Part shown: piece by piece, positions 34,152 through 42,247 of the stretch
Layout: every line of letters starts with the position of its first letter
Numbering within the stretch: the stretch's first letter is position 1
Assembly (NCBI RefSeq): GCF_028290495.1
Contig: NZ_JAQGJT010000177.1
Coordinates: forward strand, 1-53,970
DNA: 53,970 bases
Source of the DNA: Tardiphaga sp.
Lineage (GTDB): Bacteria > Pseudomonadota > Alphaproteobacteria > Rhizobiales > Xanthobacteraceae
Direction of reading: 5' to 3'
Made by a program: the position numbers and the translations under genes
Notes under the pieces: model-generated
What the model saw: only the letters and a program-made list of their open reading frames with translations
Told to the model about the DNA's origin: nothing
The model's database searches: none

Positions 34152-35153
34152 ATGGCCGCGACGATCTTCTCTTTCGGTTTCCGTATCCTGTTCGGGGCAC
34201 TGGCTGCTGCCGGGCTCCTTGCGTTGCTGCTGGCTGGCATGATCGCCTGGCCGCTCGATCCCCTGCCGGAACTGAAGTCGATCTCTAACGCACGAAAATC
34301 GCAGGATTTCAGTGCATTGCCGGCGACAGCGCGGTTCCAGGCTCGTGACGGCACGGCGCTGGCCTATCGGCACTATCCCGCCATTGCCCCCACAGTGAAT
34401 CGCATCGCCGTCTACGTCCACGGCTCCTCCGGGTCCAGCCGCGGCGCCGGTCACATGCTGTCGATGGCGCTGGCGGCACGCGGAGTCGAAACCTACGCCG
34501 TGGACATCCGTGGCCACGGCGAATCCGGCTCTCGTGGGGATATCGGATATCTCGGCCAACTGGAGGACGACCTGGCCGATCTTGTCGCCCAGATTCGCAA
34601 GACCAGCCCCGCGGCGCCGCTGACGTTGATGGGGCATTCCTCCGGTGGTGGCTTCGTGCTGCGGATGGCGGGCTCCAAGATTCAAGACCTGTTTGCGCGC
34701 ACCGTGCTGCTGGCACCGTATCTCGGCTACGCTGCGCCGAGCAGCCGGCCAAATTCCGGCGGCTGGGCCAATGCGGATATTCCGCGCTTCCTCGCGCTGT
34801 CGTTGCTGCGCGCTGCGGGCATTTCCTTGGGTGAATCGCTACCCGCGATAGTCTTCGCGGTGCCGCCGAATTCCAGCAGCGTGCTGACCGCGACATATTC
34901 GTACCGGTTGATGCGCGATTTCGCGGCCTCGCGGGATTTTCGAACTGATCTTGCGGCCGCACGCCATCCCATCACCGTCATTTCGGGCGCCGCCGATGAG
35001 CTGATTGTCTCCGACAAGTTCGGCGAGATCTTCGGCAGCCGCGCGGTCGTTCGGATCATCGACGGCGTCGATCACATGGGCATTGTCGGCGATCCCCGCG
35101 CCGTGTCAGTGATTGCCGATGATGTCGCCAAATTCGAAGTGAGTTCGCGATGA
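34152..35153 (+). CDS. Membrane-anchored alpha/beta hydrolase (serine aminopeptidase S33-like)
   Basis: A 333-residue protein. ATG 34152 is 6 bases after AGGAGG. An N-terminal hydrophobic helix (about residues 8-30) anchors or exports it. The hydrolase core shows IAVYVHGSSGSSRGAG (oxyanion region near 97), VDIRGHGESGSRGD, LMGHSSGGGFVLRMAG (nucleophile Ser near 161), SGAADELIV (Asp) and VDHMGIV (His), a complete triad. It resembles lysophospholipase/monoacylglycerol-lipase proteins; substrate unknown. First gene of a four-gene operon; its stop overlaps the next ATG. Confidence 0.82.
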   Translation: MAATIFSFGFRILFGALAAAGLLALLLAGMIAWPLDPLPELKSISNARKSQDFSALPATARFQARDGTALAYRHYPAIAPTVNRIAVYVHGSSGSSRGAGHMLSMALAARGVETYAVDIRGHGESGSRGDIGYLGQLEDDLADLVAQIRKTSPAAPLTLMGHSSGGGFVLRMAGSKIQDLFARTVLLAPYLGYAAPSSRPNSGGWANADIPRFLALSLLRAAGISLGESLPAIVFAVPPNSSSVLTATYSYRLMRDFAASRDFRTDLAAARHPITVISGAADELIVSDKFGEIFGSRAVVRIIDGVDHMGIVGDPRAVSVIADDVAKFEVSSR

Positions 35154-35704
35154 CCATCGATCGCTCGGACGCCGCGGCCGCACTGTCTGATATCGACGAC
35201 ATCGCGCGTCGCGTTCGGCAATCGCGGATCTACCAGTTCTCCAGCATGATGCTGATGCTATGGGGGCCGCTGACGGCGGTCGGCAATGTCGTATCCTGGA
35301 GCTGGCCGCGTCAGGCCGGCTATGTCTGGGTCGCGGTCAATCTCTTCGGCGTCGCCGCCTCGTTCGCAGCCAGTGCTTTCGGCAAAAGGCGCACAGGCAT
35401 TCACGGCTTCGACACCAGGGTGTTGCTGGCCTTCGGGTTGTTCTTCGGCTTCGGCCTGTTGTGGAGCGTGGGCCTAGTGCATTTCACGCCGCGCCAGCTC
35501 GGTGCGTTCTGGCCGATCTATTTTATGCTGGCCTATACGATCGCCGGCCTGTGGCTGGGCCATGCTTTCGTGGCCATCGGGCTCGGTATCACAGCGCTGA
35601 CGCTGCTCGGTTACTTCTTTGCCGGCGACTGGTTCGAGCTGTGGATGGCGGTTGTCAACGGAGGCGGGCTGCTGCTCGGCGGGCTCTGGATGCGGCGGAA
35701 CTGA
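35150..35704 (+). CDS. Five-helix inner-membrane protein of unknown function
   Basis: A 184-residue protein. A cytoplasmic N-terminal helix (DAAAALSDIDDIARRVRQSRIYQFSS) precedes about five to six hydrophobic segments (29-45, 58-77, 90-108, 120-135, 138-156, 162-178). Overlaps the hydrolase gene by 4 bases (ATGA). I do not recognise the family. The gene order hydrolase-membrane protein-winged-helix regulator suggests a sensing or detoxification unit in which the regulator controls the operon. Confidence 0.7.
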   Translation: MTIDRSDAAAALSDIDDIARRVRQSRIYQFSSMMLMLWGPLTAVGNVVSWSWPRQAGYVWVAVNLFGVAASFAASAFGKRRTGIHGFDTRVLLAFGLFFGFGLLWSVGLVHFTPRQLGAFWPIYFMLAYTIAGLWLGHAFVAIGLGITALTLLGYFFAGDWFELWMAVVNGGGLLLGGLWMRRN

Positions 35705-35705
35705 C

Positions 35706-36008
35706 ATGGCCGAGTTCGACGATATTATCCACCAGCCGCAACGGTTGCGGATCATGGCGGCGCTGACCGCGCTGCCCGATCCGCAGGGGCTCGACTTCAC
35801 CCGGCTGAAGAAACTCACCGGCGCCACCGACGGCAATCTCGGCGCTCATATCGAGACGCTGGCGAAAGCCGGTTATGTCACCGTCGTGAAAGCCTTTGTC
35901 GGCAAGAAGCCGCAGACCACGGTGGCCGCGACAGCGACAGGGCGGGGTGCCTTTGCCCGCCATGTCGCGACGCTGCGCGAGATCATTGCGGCACAACCGA
36001 CTGATTGA
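35706..36008 (+). CDS. Winged-helix transcriptional regulator (HTH_34 type)
   Basis: A 100-residue single-domain protein: FDDIIHQPQRLRIMAALTAL, then LDFTRLKKLTGATDGNLGAHIETLAKAGYVTVVKAF, where TDGNLGAHIETL is the recognition helix of the MarR/ArsR-like HTH_34 family, then a wing (GKKPQTTVAATATGRGAFARHV). Starts 1 base after the preceding stop. It has no ligand-binding domain beyond the fold, so the signal may be sensed by dimer interface or by the membrane protein. It probably binds the palindromes at 34089-34127 (inference). Confidence 0.85.
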   Translation: MAEFDDIIHQPQRLRIMAALTALPDPQGLDFTRLKKLTGATDGNLGAHIETLAKAGYVTVVKAFVGKKPQTTVAATATGRGAFARHVATLREIIAAQPTD

Positions 36009-36037
36009 AACCGGGCACCCGACAGAGGAGGTTGAAC

Positions 36038-36544
36038 ATGCAGACCGTCATCGCCATTCTCGTCCATACGCCGCCCTGGGTATTCGTGCTGCTGGCCCTG
36101 CTGATCTGGCTGGGCTGCCTGTCGCTGCGGCCGCGCTCGCAGCCGCTGCGCCGACTGCTGATCGTGCCGGCGGTGTTTTTCCTGATGGGGCTTTCCCGGC
36201 TGGTGCTGGGCGGCAAATCGATTGAGCTGCTCGTGGTCTGGCTGGTCAGCGCCACCCTGCTGGCGGCGCTGGCGCTGTACAGCGGCCCTCGCAACGTCAC
36301 CATCGACCGCGATACCGGCTACATCCGGCGCCCGGGCAGCGTGCTGCCGCTGGTCCGCAACATCGTGGTGTTCGTGCTGCAATACGCCGTCGCGGTGGTG
36401 ACGGCGATGAAGCTGAACATAGGCATCGACGTGGCGATGGCCGGGCAGGCGATTTCCGGAGCGTGTGCCGGCTATTTCCTTGGCTGGACGATCGCGCTGC
36501 TGCGCAGCTACCGGGCCCAGACCGCCGTCGCCGCGACGGTCTGA
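36038..36544 (+). CDS. Four-helix inner-membrane protein (DUF6622-like)
   Basis: A 168-residue protein with GAGGAGG ribosome site before ATG 36038. Hydrophobic segments near 4-26, 40-58, 62-80, 108-125 and 130-158, with a short hydrophilic strand pair (GPRNVTIDRDTGYIRRPGS) in the middle. I recall a DUF6622-type name for similar Bradyrhizobium proteins but cannot confirm it. 30 bases after the regulator, so it ends the operon. Confidence 0.65.
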   Translation: MQTVIAILVHTPPWVFVLLALLIWLGCLSLRPRSQPLRRLLIVPAVFFLMGLSRLVLGGKSIELLVVWLVSATLLAALALYSGPRNVTIDRDTGYIRRPGSVLPLVRNIVVFVLQYAVAVVTAMKLNIGIDVAMAGQAISGACAGYFLGWTIALLRSYRAQTAVAATV

Positions 36545-36565
36545 GCCGATCTGCCTGTGTGTTTT

Positions 36566-36598
36566 CCCGGCCGGTTATTGCGGGCTTCACCGGCCGGG
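36566..36598 (+). terminator. Hairpin between the hydrolase operon and purD
   Basis: Perfect 10-bp arms CCCGGCCGGT / ACCGGCCGGG around a 13-base loop, 21 bases after the operon's last stop and 42 bases before purD. No T tract follows, so it could be a weak terminator or a leader stem of purD. Confidence 0.5.
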
Positions 36599-36640
36599 GC
36601 TACACCCTGCGCTGATCCTCAACCCGGTTCGGCCAGTCTC

Positions 36641-37924
36641 ATGAACATTCTCCTTCTCGGTTCCGGCGGGCGCGAGCACGCGCTGGCGTGGAAACTGGCG
36701 TCTTCGCCGCTGGTCACCAAGCTCTGGTGCGCGCCGGGCAATGCCGGGATCGCGCAGGAGGCCGAATGCGTGGCGCTGGACGTCGCCGACCATGCCGCGG
36801 TGATCGCGTTCTGCGCCGCCCACAAGGTCGATTTCGTGGTGGTCGGGCCGGAGGCGCCGCTGGCGGCGGGGATCGTCGATGATCTTGCCTTGGCCGGCAT
36901 CAAGGCGTTCGGGCCGAGCAAGGCGGCGGCAAGGCTGGAAGGCTCCAAGGGCTTCACCAAGGACCTCTGCCAGGCCAACAACATCCCGACCGCGGCCTAT
37001 CAGCGCTTCACCGATGCCGCGGCGGCCAAAACTTATATCCGCGCCCAGGGAGCACCGATCGTGGTCAAGGCCGACGGCCTCGCGGCCGGCAAGGGCGTCG
37101 TCGTCGCAGAGACGCTCAACGACGCCTTGGACGCCATCGACATGATGCTGGGCGGCGGCTTCGGTGAGGCCGGCGCGGAAGCCGTGGTCGAGGAATTCCT
37201 CGTCGGCGAGGAGGCCTCGTTCTTCGTGCTGTGCGACGGCGAGCACGCGCTGGCGCTGGCTACCGCGCAGGATCACAAGCGCGCGTATGACGGTGATAAC
37301 GGTCCCAACACCGGCGGCATGGGTGCCTATTCGCCGGCGCCTGTGATGACCGACGCGATGTGCGCCCGCGCGATGGACGAGATCATCTATCCGACCCTGC
37401 GCGCGATGAGTGCGATGGGCGCGCCCTACAAGGGCGTGCTGTTTGCGGGGCTGATGATCACCGACGATGGCCCGAAGTTGATCGAATATAACTGCCGGTT
37501 CGGCGATCCCGAGACCCAGGTGCTGATGATCCGGCTGATGTCGGATCTGCTGCCGGCGCTGATCGCCTCGGTCGATGGTCAGTTGAAGAATTTCGACCTG
37601 CGCTGGTTTCCCGATCCGGCGCTGACGGTGGTGATGGCCGCCAAAGGCTATCCCGGCGACTATGAAAAGGGTACCCGCATCGCAGGCCTGGACCGCGCGG
37701 CCAGGATCGAAGGCGTCGAGATCTTCCATGCCGGCACCAAGGCCTCCGGCGACTGGATTCTCGCCAATGGCGGGCGGGTGCTCAACGTGACCGCCTCGGG
37801 CAAGACCGTGGCCGAAGCGCAGCGCCGCGCTTATGAGGCGATCGGCCTGATCAACTGGCCAGAGGGCTTTTGCCGCCGCGACATCGGCTGGCAGGCGGTG
37901 GCGCGGGAACGGGCGAAAAGGTAA
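36641..37924 (+). CDS. purD: Phosphoribosylamine-glycine ligase PurD
   Basis: A 427-residue ATP-grasp enzyme of purine synthesis (PRA + glycine + ATP to GAR). N-terminal [31 protein letters not shown] near 66, the ATP-grasp segment [19 protein letters not shown] near 140, and [29 protein letters not shown] near 285. ATG 36641 is the family's usual start; the frame is open a little upstream. Followed 90 bases later by the DUF6894 gene. Confidence 0.97.
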   Translation: MNILLLGSGGREHALAWKLASSPLVTKLWCAPGNAGIAQEAECVALDVADHAAVIAFCAAHKVDFVVVGPEAPLAAGIVDDLALAGIKAFGPSKAAARLEGSKGFTKDLCQANNIPTAAYQRFTDAAAAKTYIRAQGAPIVVKADGLAAGKGVVVAETLNDALDAIDMMLGGGFGEAGAEAVVEEFLVGEEASFFVLCDGEHALALATAQDHKRAYDGDNGPNTGGMGAYSPAPVMTDAMCARAMDEIIYPTLRAMSAMGAPYKGVLFAGLMITDDGPKLIEYNCRFGDPETQVLMIRLMSDLLPALIASVDGQLKNFDLRWFPDPALTVVMAAKGYPGDYEKGTRIAGLDRAARIEGVEIFHAGTKASGDWILANGGRVLNVTASGKTVAEAQRRAYEAIGLINWPEGFCRRDIGWQAVARERAKR

Positions 37925-38014
37925 TTTCAACCCCTTTATGTTGCACGCGAAGTTTCAACCTCAGCGCTTGGAACTTCTTTGGCGACCGTCGATTAAGTCC
38001 GTCAGAGGGTTCTC

Positions 38015-38260
38015 ATGACGCATTATTATTTTGACCTGAAGAACGGCATCACCAAGCGCGATCACAGTGGCTTGGAGCTGGACAACGACATTCAGGCCAT
38101 TGCCCAGGGACAAAGCATAGCCGAGGAGATTGGCGGGATACCGCAGCATCAAACCTGCCGTGTCTGCATCGTCCGGGAAGACGGCCAGGAAGTGATGCAG
38201 GTCGAAGTGGCCGCCGATCCTGATCAGGATTTAGCGCCGAAGCTGAAAAAACGCTCGTAG
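38015..38260 (+). CDS. DUF6894-like small protein
   Basis: An 81-residue protein with the pattern MTHYYFDLKNGITKRDHSGLEL, typical of the rhizobial DUF6894 family (a YF-D-NG...D-G-E start), followed by an amphipathic helix AIAQGQSIAEEIGG and VCIVREDGQEVMQVEV. Function unknown; members are abundant in rhizobia, often regulated by stress. Its last 30 bases overlap the end of the convergent tadA gene. Confidence 0.75.
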   Translation: MTHYYFDLKNGITKRDHSGLELDNDIQAIAQGQSIAEEIGGIPQHQTCRVCIVREDGQEVMQVEVAADPDQDLAPKLKKRS

Positions 38261-38677
38261 CAGGCTTGCCGACTGGCTTTCGCCCACCGCGGAATACACT
38301 TCCGGTGCGTGGTGGCATGTTGGTGACGCAAAGAATCGCACCCCGGAATCCACGCCGCCACCCTTCGGATCAGCCGCGCCAAAATACAGCCGCCGGATCC
38401 GTGCGAAGGAGATCGCCCCGGCGCACATCGTGCACGGCTCCAGTGTGACATAGAGGTCGCAATCGCCCAGACGCTGGCTGCCGAGTTGGCCTGCGGCCTG
38501 CCGGATCGCCAGGATTTCGGCATGCGCGGTGGGATCATTGTCGCGAATGGTGCGATTTCCTGCTGCGGCGATCACCTCGTTGTTAAGCACGATGACGCAG
38601 CCGATCGGCACTTCGCCGGCTTCCGCGGCGTTTTCGGCCGCTTGCAGGGCCAAATCCATAAAACTGGGTGCGGTCAT
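38231..38677 (-). CDS. tadA: tRNA-specific adenosine deaminase TadA
   Basis: A 148-residue cytidine-deaminase-fold enzyme. Zinc/catalytic motifs: DPTAHAEILAIRQAA (near 50-64) and VTLEPCTMCAGAISFARI (near 80-97); GVRFFASPTCHHAPEV is the variable C-terminal part. It makes inosine at position 34 of tRNA-Arg(ACG). The ATG at 38677 is chosen; the frame is open 49 codons upstream but those are not TadA-like. Its 3' end overlaps the DUF6894 gene; divergent from the RluB gene. Confidence 0.93.
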   Translation of the reverse strand: MTAPSFMDLALQAAENAAEAGEVPIGCVIVLNNEVIAAAGNRTIRDNDPTAHAEILAIRQAAGQLGSQRLGDCDLYVTLEPCTMCAGAISFARIRRLYFGAADPKGGGVDSGVRFFASPTCHHAPEVYSAVGESQSASLLRAFFQLRR

Positions 38678-38887
38678 GGTGTCATCGTGTGTGAGAGGCG
38701 TGAACGAGGCAGCGGGGGGCCGCTTTTGCTGATCGCGCTTTGCGTCGAACTCTGCTAGGGCTTTACATTCAGCAAGAGTGGATACCGGTTTTTGCGTGAA
38801 TGCGCCCGAAGATTGAGCGCGCAATCGTTCCGCCAGCCCTGTTCCGCACTCAATCGCAATTCAGCCTTAAGCTGCAGTGAGACCTTC

Positions 38888-41152
38888 ATGCCCCGCGATA
38901 ACGATCGAAACAATGGCCCCTCGCGTGGCCGTCCGCCCGGTAAATCCGGCGGAGGCGCCAGCAAGGGCCGCTCCGGCGCTTCGCGCGGTCCCGAGAAGAA
39001 ATTCGCCAAGCGCGATGGCACCTATGCGCCGAAGCCGCACGATGCCGGCGGCGGCGAGCGCAAGACCTACGGCGCCAAGCCCTATTCCGGCCCCGGCAAG
39101 CCCTATGCCGGCAAGCGCGACGGCGCGCCGCCGCGCCGCGACGACGACCGTGCCCCCCGCCGCGACTATGGCGATGCCCCGCGTCCCGCGCGCAGCTTCG
39201 GCGGCGATCGCCCGCAGCGCAGCAGCGGTGGCGACCGTCCGGATCGCGGCCCGCGCAAGGATTTTGGCGGCGAGAAGCGGCCGTACACGCCGCGTGAAGG
39301 CGGTGGCGAGAAGCGCCCCTACCAGTCCCGCGATGGTGGTGGCGACAAACGGCCGTATACGCCGCGCGAAGGTGGCGGAGAGAAACGTCCTTACAGCCCG
39401 CGTGGCGATCGCCCGAATTTCAACCGTGATGATCGCGCTCCGCGTGGCGACCGCAACGATTCCGGCCGCGATTCGCGCGGTGATTCCCGTCCTGCTGGCC
39501 GTTTCGCCGACAAGAAGTTCGGCGAGAAGCGTCCCTATACGCCGCGCGACGGCGGAGGCGAGAAGCGTCCTTACACGCCGCGTGACGGCGGTGGCGAGAA
39601 GCGGCCTTATTCGCCGCGTCCCTCGGGCGACCGTCCGTTCAGCGCGCGCCCGCCGCGCGACAACGACCGTCCGCGTTCGGACCGCCCGCAGGGTGATCGT
39701 CCCTTCAGCGGCGGCAGCAAGTTTGGCGGCGACAAGAAATTCTCCCGTGGCGCGCCGGACCGTGGCGGTCCGCGCAAGAGCTTTGGCGATCGCCCGGATC
39801 GCGGCGCCGATCGTGGCGAGTCCAAGCCGTGGCAGAAGCGCGACGAGGGCTCCGACCGCAACGCGCGTCCGTCGCGCGACGGTGCTCGCCAGTACGAGCG
39901 TCCGAATTTCGAACGCGTGCGTTTTGAACGTGTGACGGAAGAGCGTCCGCGCTTCGAGCGCGCGGGCGGAGACCGGCCGAAATTCGACCGTCCGCGCGAG
40001 CGCCCGAGCAGCAATTTCCACGAACATCCGCGCAACAATGGCGGCGACGAGCGTCCTCGCCGCGACAATGAAGACGACAGCCGCATCTTCGCCAAGCGTC
40101 CGGCCTTCGGTGGCCGCGGCGACTATCGCGAGCGCAAGCCCGAGGAGCGTCGTCCGCCGCGTCCGCCCGCGCCGAAGAAGGCCGGCGAGCGCGTCGCCAA
40201 AGTGGTGTCGCGCGCCGGCCTGTGCTCGCGCCGCGACGCCGAGGAGTGGGTCACGCAGGGCCGCGTCTCCGTCAACGGCCGCGTCATCAACTCGCCGGCC
40301 CTCGATGTGACCACCCGCGACGTCATCACGGTCGATGGCAAGCCGTTGCCGGCGCCGGAGCGCACGCGGCTGTTCATGTATCACAAGCCGAAAGGCCTGA
40401 TGACCACGCATGCCGATCCCGAGGGGCGTCCCACGGTGTTTGACCATCTGCCCGAGCATCTGCCGCGGCTGATCTCGATCGGCCGGCTGGATTTCAATAC
40501 CGAAGGCCTGCTGCTGCTGACCAATGACGGCGGCCTCGCACGCACGCTGGAATTGCCCGACACCGGCTGGCTGCGCCGCTACCGCGTTCGCGCGCATGGC
40601 GAAGTCACGCAGAGCCAGCTCGACCAGCTCAAGAACGGCGTTGAAGTTGACGGCGTGAAATATGGCTCGATCGACGCCACGCTGGAGCGCGATCAGGGCG
40701 CCAACGTCTGGCTGGTGTTCGCGATCCGCGAAGGCAAGAACCGCGAAGTGCGCAACGTGCTGGCGCATCTCGGCCTCGAAGTGAACCGGCTGATTCGGAT
40801 CTCCTACGGCCCGTTCCAGCTCGGCGAGCTGGAAGAAGGCCAGGTCGAAGAAGTGAAAACCCGCGTGCTGCGCGAGCAGCTAGGCGAGAAGATCGCGGAA
40901 GCCTCCGGCGCGGACTTTGCGCGGCAGATCCCCAGCAAGGGCGATCCGGCGGATGATCCGATCATCGTCAAGAAGCCGGAGTTCAAACGCTCCACCACGG
41001 AGGACCGCAAGGGCCGCCGCGTTCTGGTGCAGCGCACCGGCTCTGAAGAGTCCCGCCTGCGCAACGAGGAAGAGGCTTCGGGCTACGGCCCACCGAAGCG
41101 CCCGAAGCGCGGCTATCACGGCAAGCGCGACATCAAGCCCCGCGACGAGTAG
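38888..41152 (+). CDS. RluB-type 23S rRNA pseudouridine synthase with long repeat-rich N-terminal extension
   Basis: A 754-residue protein. Residues 1 to about 430 are a very basic, disordered Arg/Gly/Asp/Pro region with seven copies of an 11-12-residue unit GEKRPYTPRxGG (nucleotides about 39269-39620), plus RERPRFERAGG-like arrays. An S4 RNA-binding domain starts near residue 432 (GERVAKVVSRAGLCSRRDAEEWV), followed by the synthase domain with catalytic ISIGRLDFNTEGLLLLTNDG near 527-546 and IREGKNREVRNVLAHLGL. The C-terminal 80 residues are again basic. The core belongs to the RluB/RsuA group, modifying 23S rRNA. The extension probably binds RNA or drives assembly; that is inference. rsmD starts 3 bases downstream. 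Confidence 0.88.
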   Translation: MPRDNDRNNGPSRGRPPGKSGGGASKGRSGASRGPEKKFAKRDGTYAPKPHDAGGGERKTYGAKPYSGPGKPYAGKRDGAPPRRDDDRAPRRDYGDAPRPARSFGGDRPQRSSGGDRPDRGPRKDFGGEKRPYTPREGGGEKRPYQSRDGGGDKRPYTPREGGGEKRPYSPRGDRPNFNRDDRAPRGDRNDSGRDSRGDSRPAGRFADKKFGEKRPYTPRDGGGEKRPYTPRDGGGEKRPYSPRPSGDRPFSARPPRDNDRPRSDRPQGDRPFSGGSKFGGDKKFSRGAPDRGGPRKSFGDRPDRGADRGESKPWQKRDEGSDRNARPSRDGARQYERPNFERVRFERVTEERPRFERAGGDRPKFDRPRERPSSNFHEHPRNNGGDERPRRDNEDDSRIFAKRPAFGGRGDYRERKPEERRPPRPPAPKKAGERVAKVVSRAGLCSRRDAEEWVTQGRVSVNGRVINSPALDVTTRDVITVDGKPLPAPERTRLFMYHKPKGLMTTHADPEGRPTVFDHLPEHLPRLISIGRLDFNTEGLLLLTNDGGLARTLELPDTGWLRRYRVRAHGEVTQSQLDQLKNGVEVDGVKYGSIDATLERDQGANVWLVFAIREGKNREVRNVLAHLGLEVNRLIRISYGPFQLGELEEGQVEEVKTRVLREQLGEKIAEASGADFARQIPSKGDPADDPIIVKKPEFKRSTTEDRKGRRVLVQRTGSEESRLRNEEEASGYGPPKRPKRGYHGKRDIKPRDE

Positions 41153-41155
41153 TCG

Positions 41156-41710
41156 ATGCGGGTCGTCGGCGGGCGGCTGAAGGGCCGCAATATCGCTTCC
41201 CCTCAGACGCAGGCGATCCGCCCGACGGCGGATCGGCTGCGCGAGGCGCTGTTCAACATCCTGATCCACGCCTACGAAAACCCGGTGCTCGACGCCCGCG
41301 TGCTCGACTTGTTCGCCGGCACCGGCGCGCTCGGCATCGAGGCGGTGTCGCGCGGCGCGGGCTTCACGCTGTTCGTCGACAACGGCGCGGAAGCGCGCGC
41401 GTTGCTGCGCAACAATGTCGAGGCGCTGGGTCTCGGCGGCACCACCAAGGTGTATCGCCGCGACGCCGCCAATCTCGGCCCTGCGCATCCGGTCGAGCCG
41501 TTCTCGCTGGTGTTCCTCGATCCGCCGTACCGCATGAAGCTCGCCGAAAAGGCGCTGGCCTCGTTGCGCGACGGCGGCTGGTTGACGCCATCGGCATTGC
41601 TGGTGGTCGAAGAGGCGAAGGACGCCGGGTTCGTGGCGCCGGACGGCTTTGAAGAGCTCGAACGCCGCGCCTATGATGATACCGAGTTTACGTTCCTTCG
41701 CTTCGCATAA
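41156..41710 (+). CDS. rsmD: 16S rRNA (guanine-966-N2)-methyltransferase RsmD
   Basis: A 184-residue Rossmann methyltransferase: RVVGGRLKGRNI at the start, ADRLREALFNIL, the SAM motif VLDLFAGTGALGIEAVSRGA near 45, and VFLDPPYRMKLAEKAL near 118 (the (N/D)PPY active-site motif). It methylates G966 of 16S rRNA. Starts 3 bases after the pseudouridine synthase, so the two RNA-modification genes form an operon. Confidence 0.95.
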   Translation: MRVVGGRLKGRNIASPQTQAIRPTADRLREALFNILIHAYENPVLDARVLDLFAGTGALGIEAVSRGAGFTLFVDNGAEARALLRNNVEALGLGGTTKVYRRDAANLGPAHPVEPFSLVFLDPPYRMKLAEKALASLRDGGWLTPSALLVVEEAKDAGFVAPDGFEELERRAYDDTEFTFLRFA

Positions 41711-41733
41711 TCAAAATCAACGGGGAAACGCCG

Positions 41734-42123
41734 ATGTCCTATCCGAACTACACCTGGGATCACGTTCACATCCGCACGCCCGATGTCGAGGCGATGGCGC
41801 AATGGTTCTCCGACATCCTTGGCGCGGAGATTGTTCGCGGCCCGGCGCGGACCGATATCAAGCTCGGCGGCGGCGTAATCTTCCTCGCTGAAGCCCCCAG
41901 TAGCGTGAACCCGCCGCCGGTCACGCCGTATCAGGGTCTCGATCATATCGGCCTGTCGGTGAAGGATATCGACGCGGTGGCGGTGACGCTGAAAGCCAAG
42001 AGCGTCGAGTTTACCAAAGAACCGACTACCATCCGCCCGGGCGTGCGGGTGTGCTTCATCCGCGGACCGCTAGGCATTTCGATCGAGCTGCTGGACCGGG
42101 ACGCGAAGTATCAGATGGCGTGA
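41734..42123 (+). CDS. VOC (glyoxalase/dioxygenase superfamily) protein
   Basis: A 129-residue protein with two babababba-type modules: DHVHIRTPDVEAMAQWFSDI at the start and LDHIGLSVKDIDAVAVTLKAKSVEF near 70-94, ending with FIRGPLGISIELLDRD. Metal ligands likely are the two His and the terminal Glu. Could be lactoylglutathione lyase or another VOC activity; not assigned. It follows rsmD by 23 bases. Confidence 0.85.
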   Translation: MSYPNYTWDHVHIRTPDVEAMAQWFSDILGAEIVRGPARTDIKLGGGVIFLAEAPSSVNPPPVTPYQGLDHIGLSVKDIDAVAVTLKAKSVEFTKEPTTIRPGVRVCFIRGPLGISIELLDRDAKYQMA

Positions 42124-42145
42124 GGCAACGCGCTGATCGCGCCGC

Positions 42146-42240
42146 CGTCATTGCGAGGAACGAAGCGACGCGGCAATCCAGAAAGCCACGTGCTCGGCAA
42201 GAACTGGATTGCTTCGTCGCGAGGGCTCCTCGCAATGACG
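42146..42240. repeat. 95-bp palindromic element between VOC gene and mutL
   Basis: The left arm CGTCATTGCGAGGAACGAAG and the right arm ending CTCCTCGCAATGACG are imperfect inverted repeats of about 36 bases with a 22-base centre. It lies between convergent genes. The CATTGCGAGGA...CAATCCAG layout resembles a dispersed family of rhizobial palindromes. Confidence 0.75.
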
Positions 42241-42247
42241 ACCTTGC

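Noticed and set aside
36587..37930. 447-codon open frame antisense to purD
   Set aside because: Complete overlap with a clear purD and no recognisable domain.
39269..39620. Regularly spaced repeats suggesting a CRISPR-like array
   Set aside because: The repeats are in frame, degenerate at third positions and encode GEKRPYTPR units, so they are protein repeats; there are no unique spacers and no cas genes.
38867..40768. 633-codon open frame antisense to the RluB-type gene
   Set aside because: Composition follows from the repeated sense codons; the translation is an Ala/Arg/Thr low-complexity stretch with no ribosome site.
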